This document shows, piece by piece, positions 5,798 through 6,206 of a DNA stretch of 6,206 nucleotides (position 1 is the stretch's first letter; each line of letters begins with the position of its first letter). The position numbers and the translations under genes are program-made. The stretch covers positions 1 through 6,206 of the forward strand of contig CAPYID010000066.1 of NCBI GenBank assembly GCA_948739805.1, written 5' to 3'. Origin of the DNA: an uncultured Clostridia bacterium. Its GTDB lineage: Bacteria > Bacillota > Clostridia > TANB77 > CAG-508. Under the pieces are notes generated by a model that saw only the letters and a program-made list of their open reading frames with translations, was not told the DNA's origin and searched no databases.

Positions 5798-6206
5798 ATA
5801 AATGCAGGCTGGGACACAAACCAATTGATAAGTTGACTTTTAACTTCAGATGTGAGGCTAATCATCCTGTTTTCAAGACCGTTTGCCAGTAATTCAAGAA
5901 GCTGTCTGAGTGCCGTGGTTAGTTCCATATCCTGTATATCATCACAGCAGACATAGAATAATTCGCAGATAGTTTTATCATCATTTTTCTTTCTGCGGAG
6001 CCATTCAAGCAAAATATATCTTGTAAAAACAATTGCCGTGCTGCTGACTGTCATGTCATAGCTCAGACCCTGAAATTCAGAACCCAGATCGAGCAGGGAT
6101 TTGCCGGCACGGAAGAAAAGTTCGATACTCCAGCGGTTCCCATATCTTCTGACAATTTCTCCACTGCTTAATGTACAGTCAGTCGAAAGCAGTACAATAT
6201 ATTCAC
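5761..6206 (-). CDS. IS4-family transposase, C-terminal part
   Basis: The frame enters from the right edge (first full codon at 6204) and runs 147 codons to a TGA at 5763-5761, ending CPDFGWEV. It shows the IS4-family YREK signature, Y-x2-R-x3-E-x6-K, at 6144-6100 (YGNRWSIELFFRAGK). The Glu is the third acid of the DDE catalytic triad that cuts and joins transposon ends. The following segment (FQGLSYDMTVSSTAIVFTRYILL) resembles clostridial IS4-type transposases. The first two catalytic Asp residues lie outside the window. An internal Met at 6054 is not the start, since the YREK motif lies upstream in the same frame. Base composition is visibly more G+C-rich than the adjoining STAND gene, as expected for a foreign insertion. 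Nothing in the visible part suggests decay. Confidence 0.88.
   Translation of the reverse strand, partial: EYIVLLSTDCTLSSGEIVRRYGNRWSIELFFRAGKSLLDLGSEFQGLSYDMTVSSTAIVFTRYILLEWLRRKKNDDKTICELFYVCCDDIQDMELTTALRQLLELLANGLENRMISLTSEVKSQLINWFVSQPAFIQALCPDFGWEV
5761..6206 (-). mobile_element. IS4-family insertion sequence, 3' part; outer end not resolved
   Basis: This is at least the transposase 3' region. The terminal inverted repeat must lie to the left of the transposase stop, probably within some tens of bases before 5761, but it cannot be recognised because the other end of the element is outside the window. The change from very AT-rich STAND coding sequence to more balanced composition falls around 5760-5800. 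The STAND reading frame continues into the element to 5797. Confidence 0.7.

Noticed and set aside
5761..6054. Independent 97-residue minus-strand gene starting at an internal Met
   Set aside because: The frame continues upstream through the YREK motif to the window edge, so it is only the end of a larger transposase.

Overview
The window is AT-rich, with strong GGAGG-type ribosome binding sites and protein families (MerR, HxlR, DmpI-like tautomerase, Cys-cluster flavodoxin-fold oxidoreductase, IS4 transposase) typical of low-G+C Firmicutes. A gut-type Clostridia/Lachnospiraceae genome is my best guess, by inference only.

Left part (1-860, minus strand): a compact three-gene operon running right to left. 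It holds a MerR-family regulator, a 72-residue 4-oxalocrotonate-tautomerase-like protein, and the first 30 codons of a short-chain dehydrogenase/reductase cut by the window edge. The promoter in front of merR has the 19-bp spacer and central dyad expected of a MerR-controlled promoter, so the operon is probably autoregulated and responds to a reactive small molecule.

Middle part (874-1994): a flavodoxin-fold NAD(P)H-dependent oxidoreductase gene on the minus strand, divergent from an HxlR-family regulator on the plus strand. Their shared 98-bp intergenic region carries two face-to-face promoters and an inverted repeat that is a good candidate HxlR operator. The oxidoreductase reading frame is interrupted at codon 8 by a TGA where the family normally has the glycine of its FMN phosphate-binding loop, so it looks like a very recent pseudogene (or a sequencing error).

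Right part (1995-6206): after a 176-bp spacer with a perfect 20-bp palindrome comes one very AT-rich gene of 1208 codons. Its protein has an N-terminal restriction-endonuclease-like domain (GTPD motif), a central STAND-type P-loop NTPase (Walker A, Walker B, sensor arginine) and a long alpha-helical C-terminal region. This is the architecture of Avs-like antiviral STAND NTPases, and I take it to be a candidate stand-alone phage-defence gene. Its last codons are antisense to the 3' end of an IS4-family transposase (YREK signature visible) entering from the right edge. An insertion sequence has therefore probably replaced the native C-terminus of the STAND protein, at the end that in this class is thought to sense phage proteins. 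No RNA genes or CRISPR arrays were seen.
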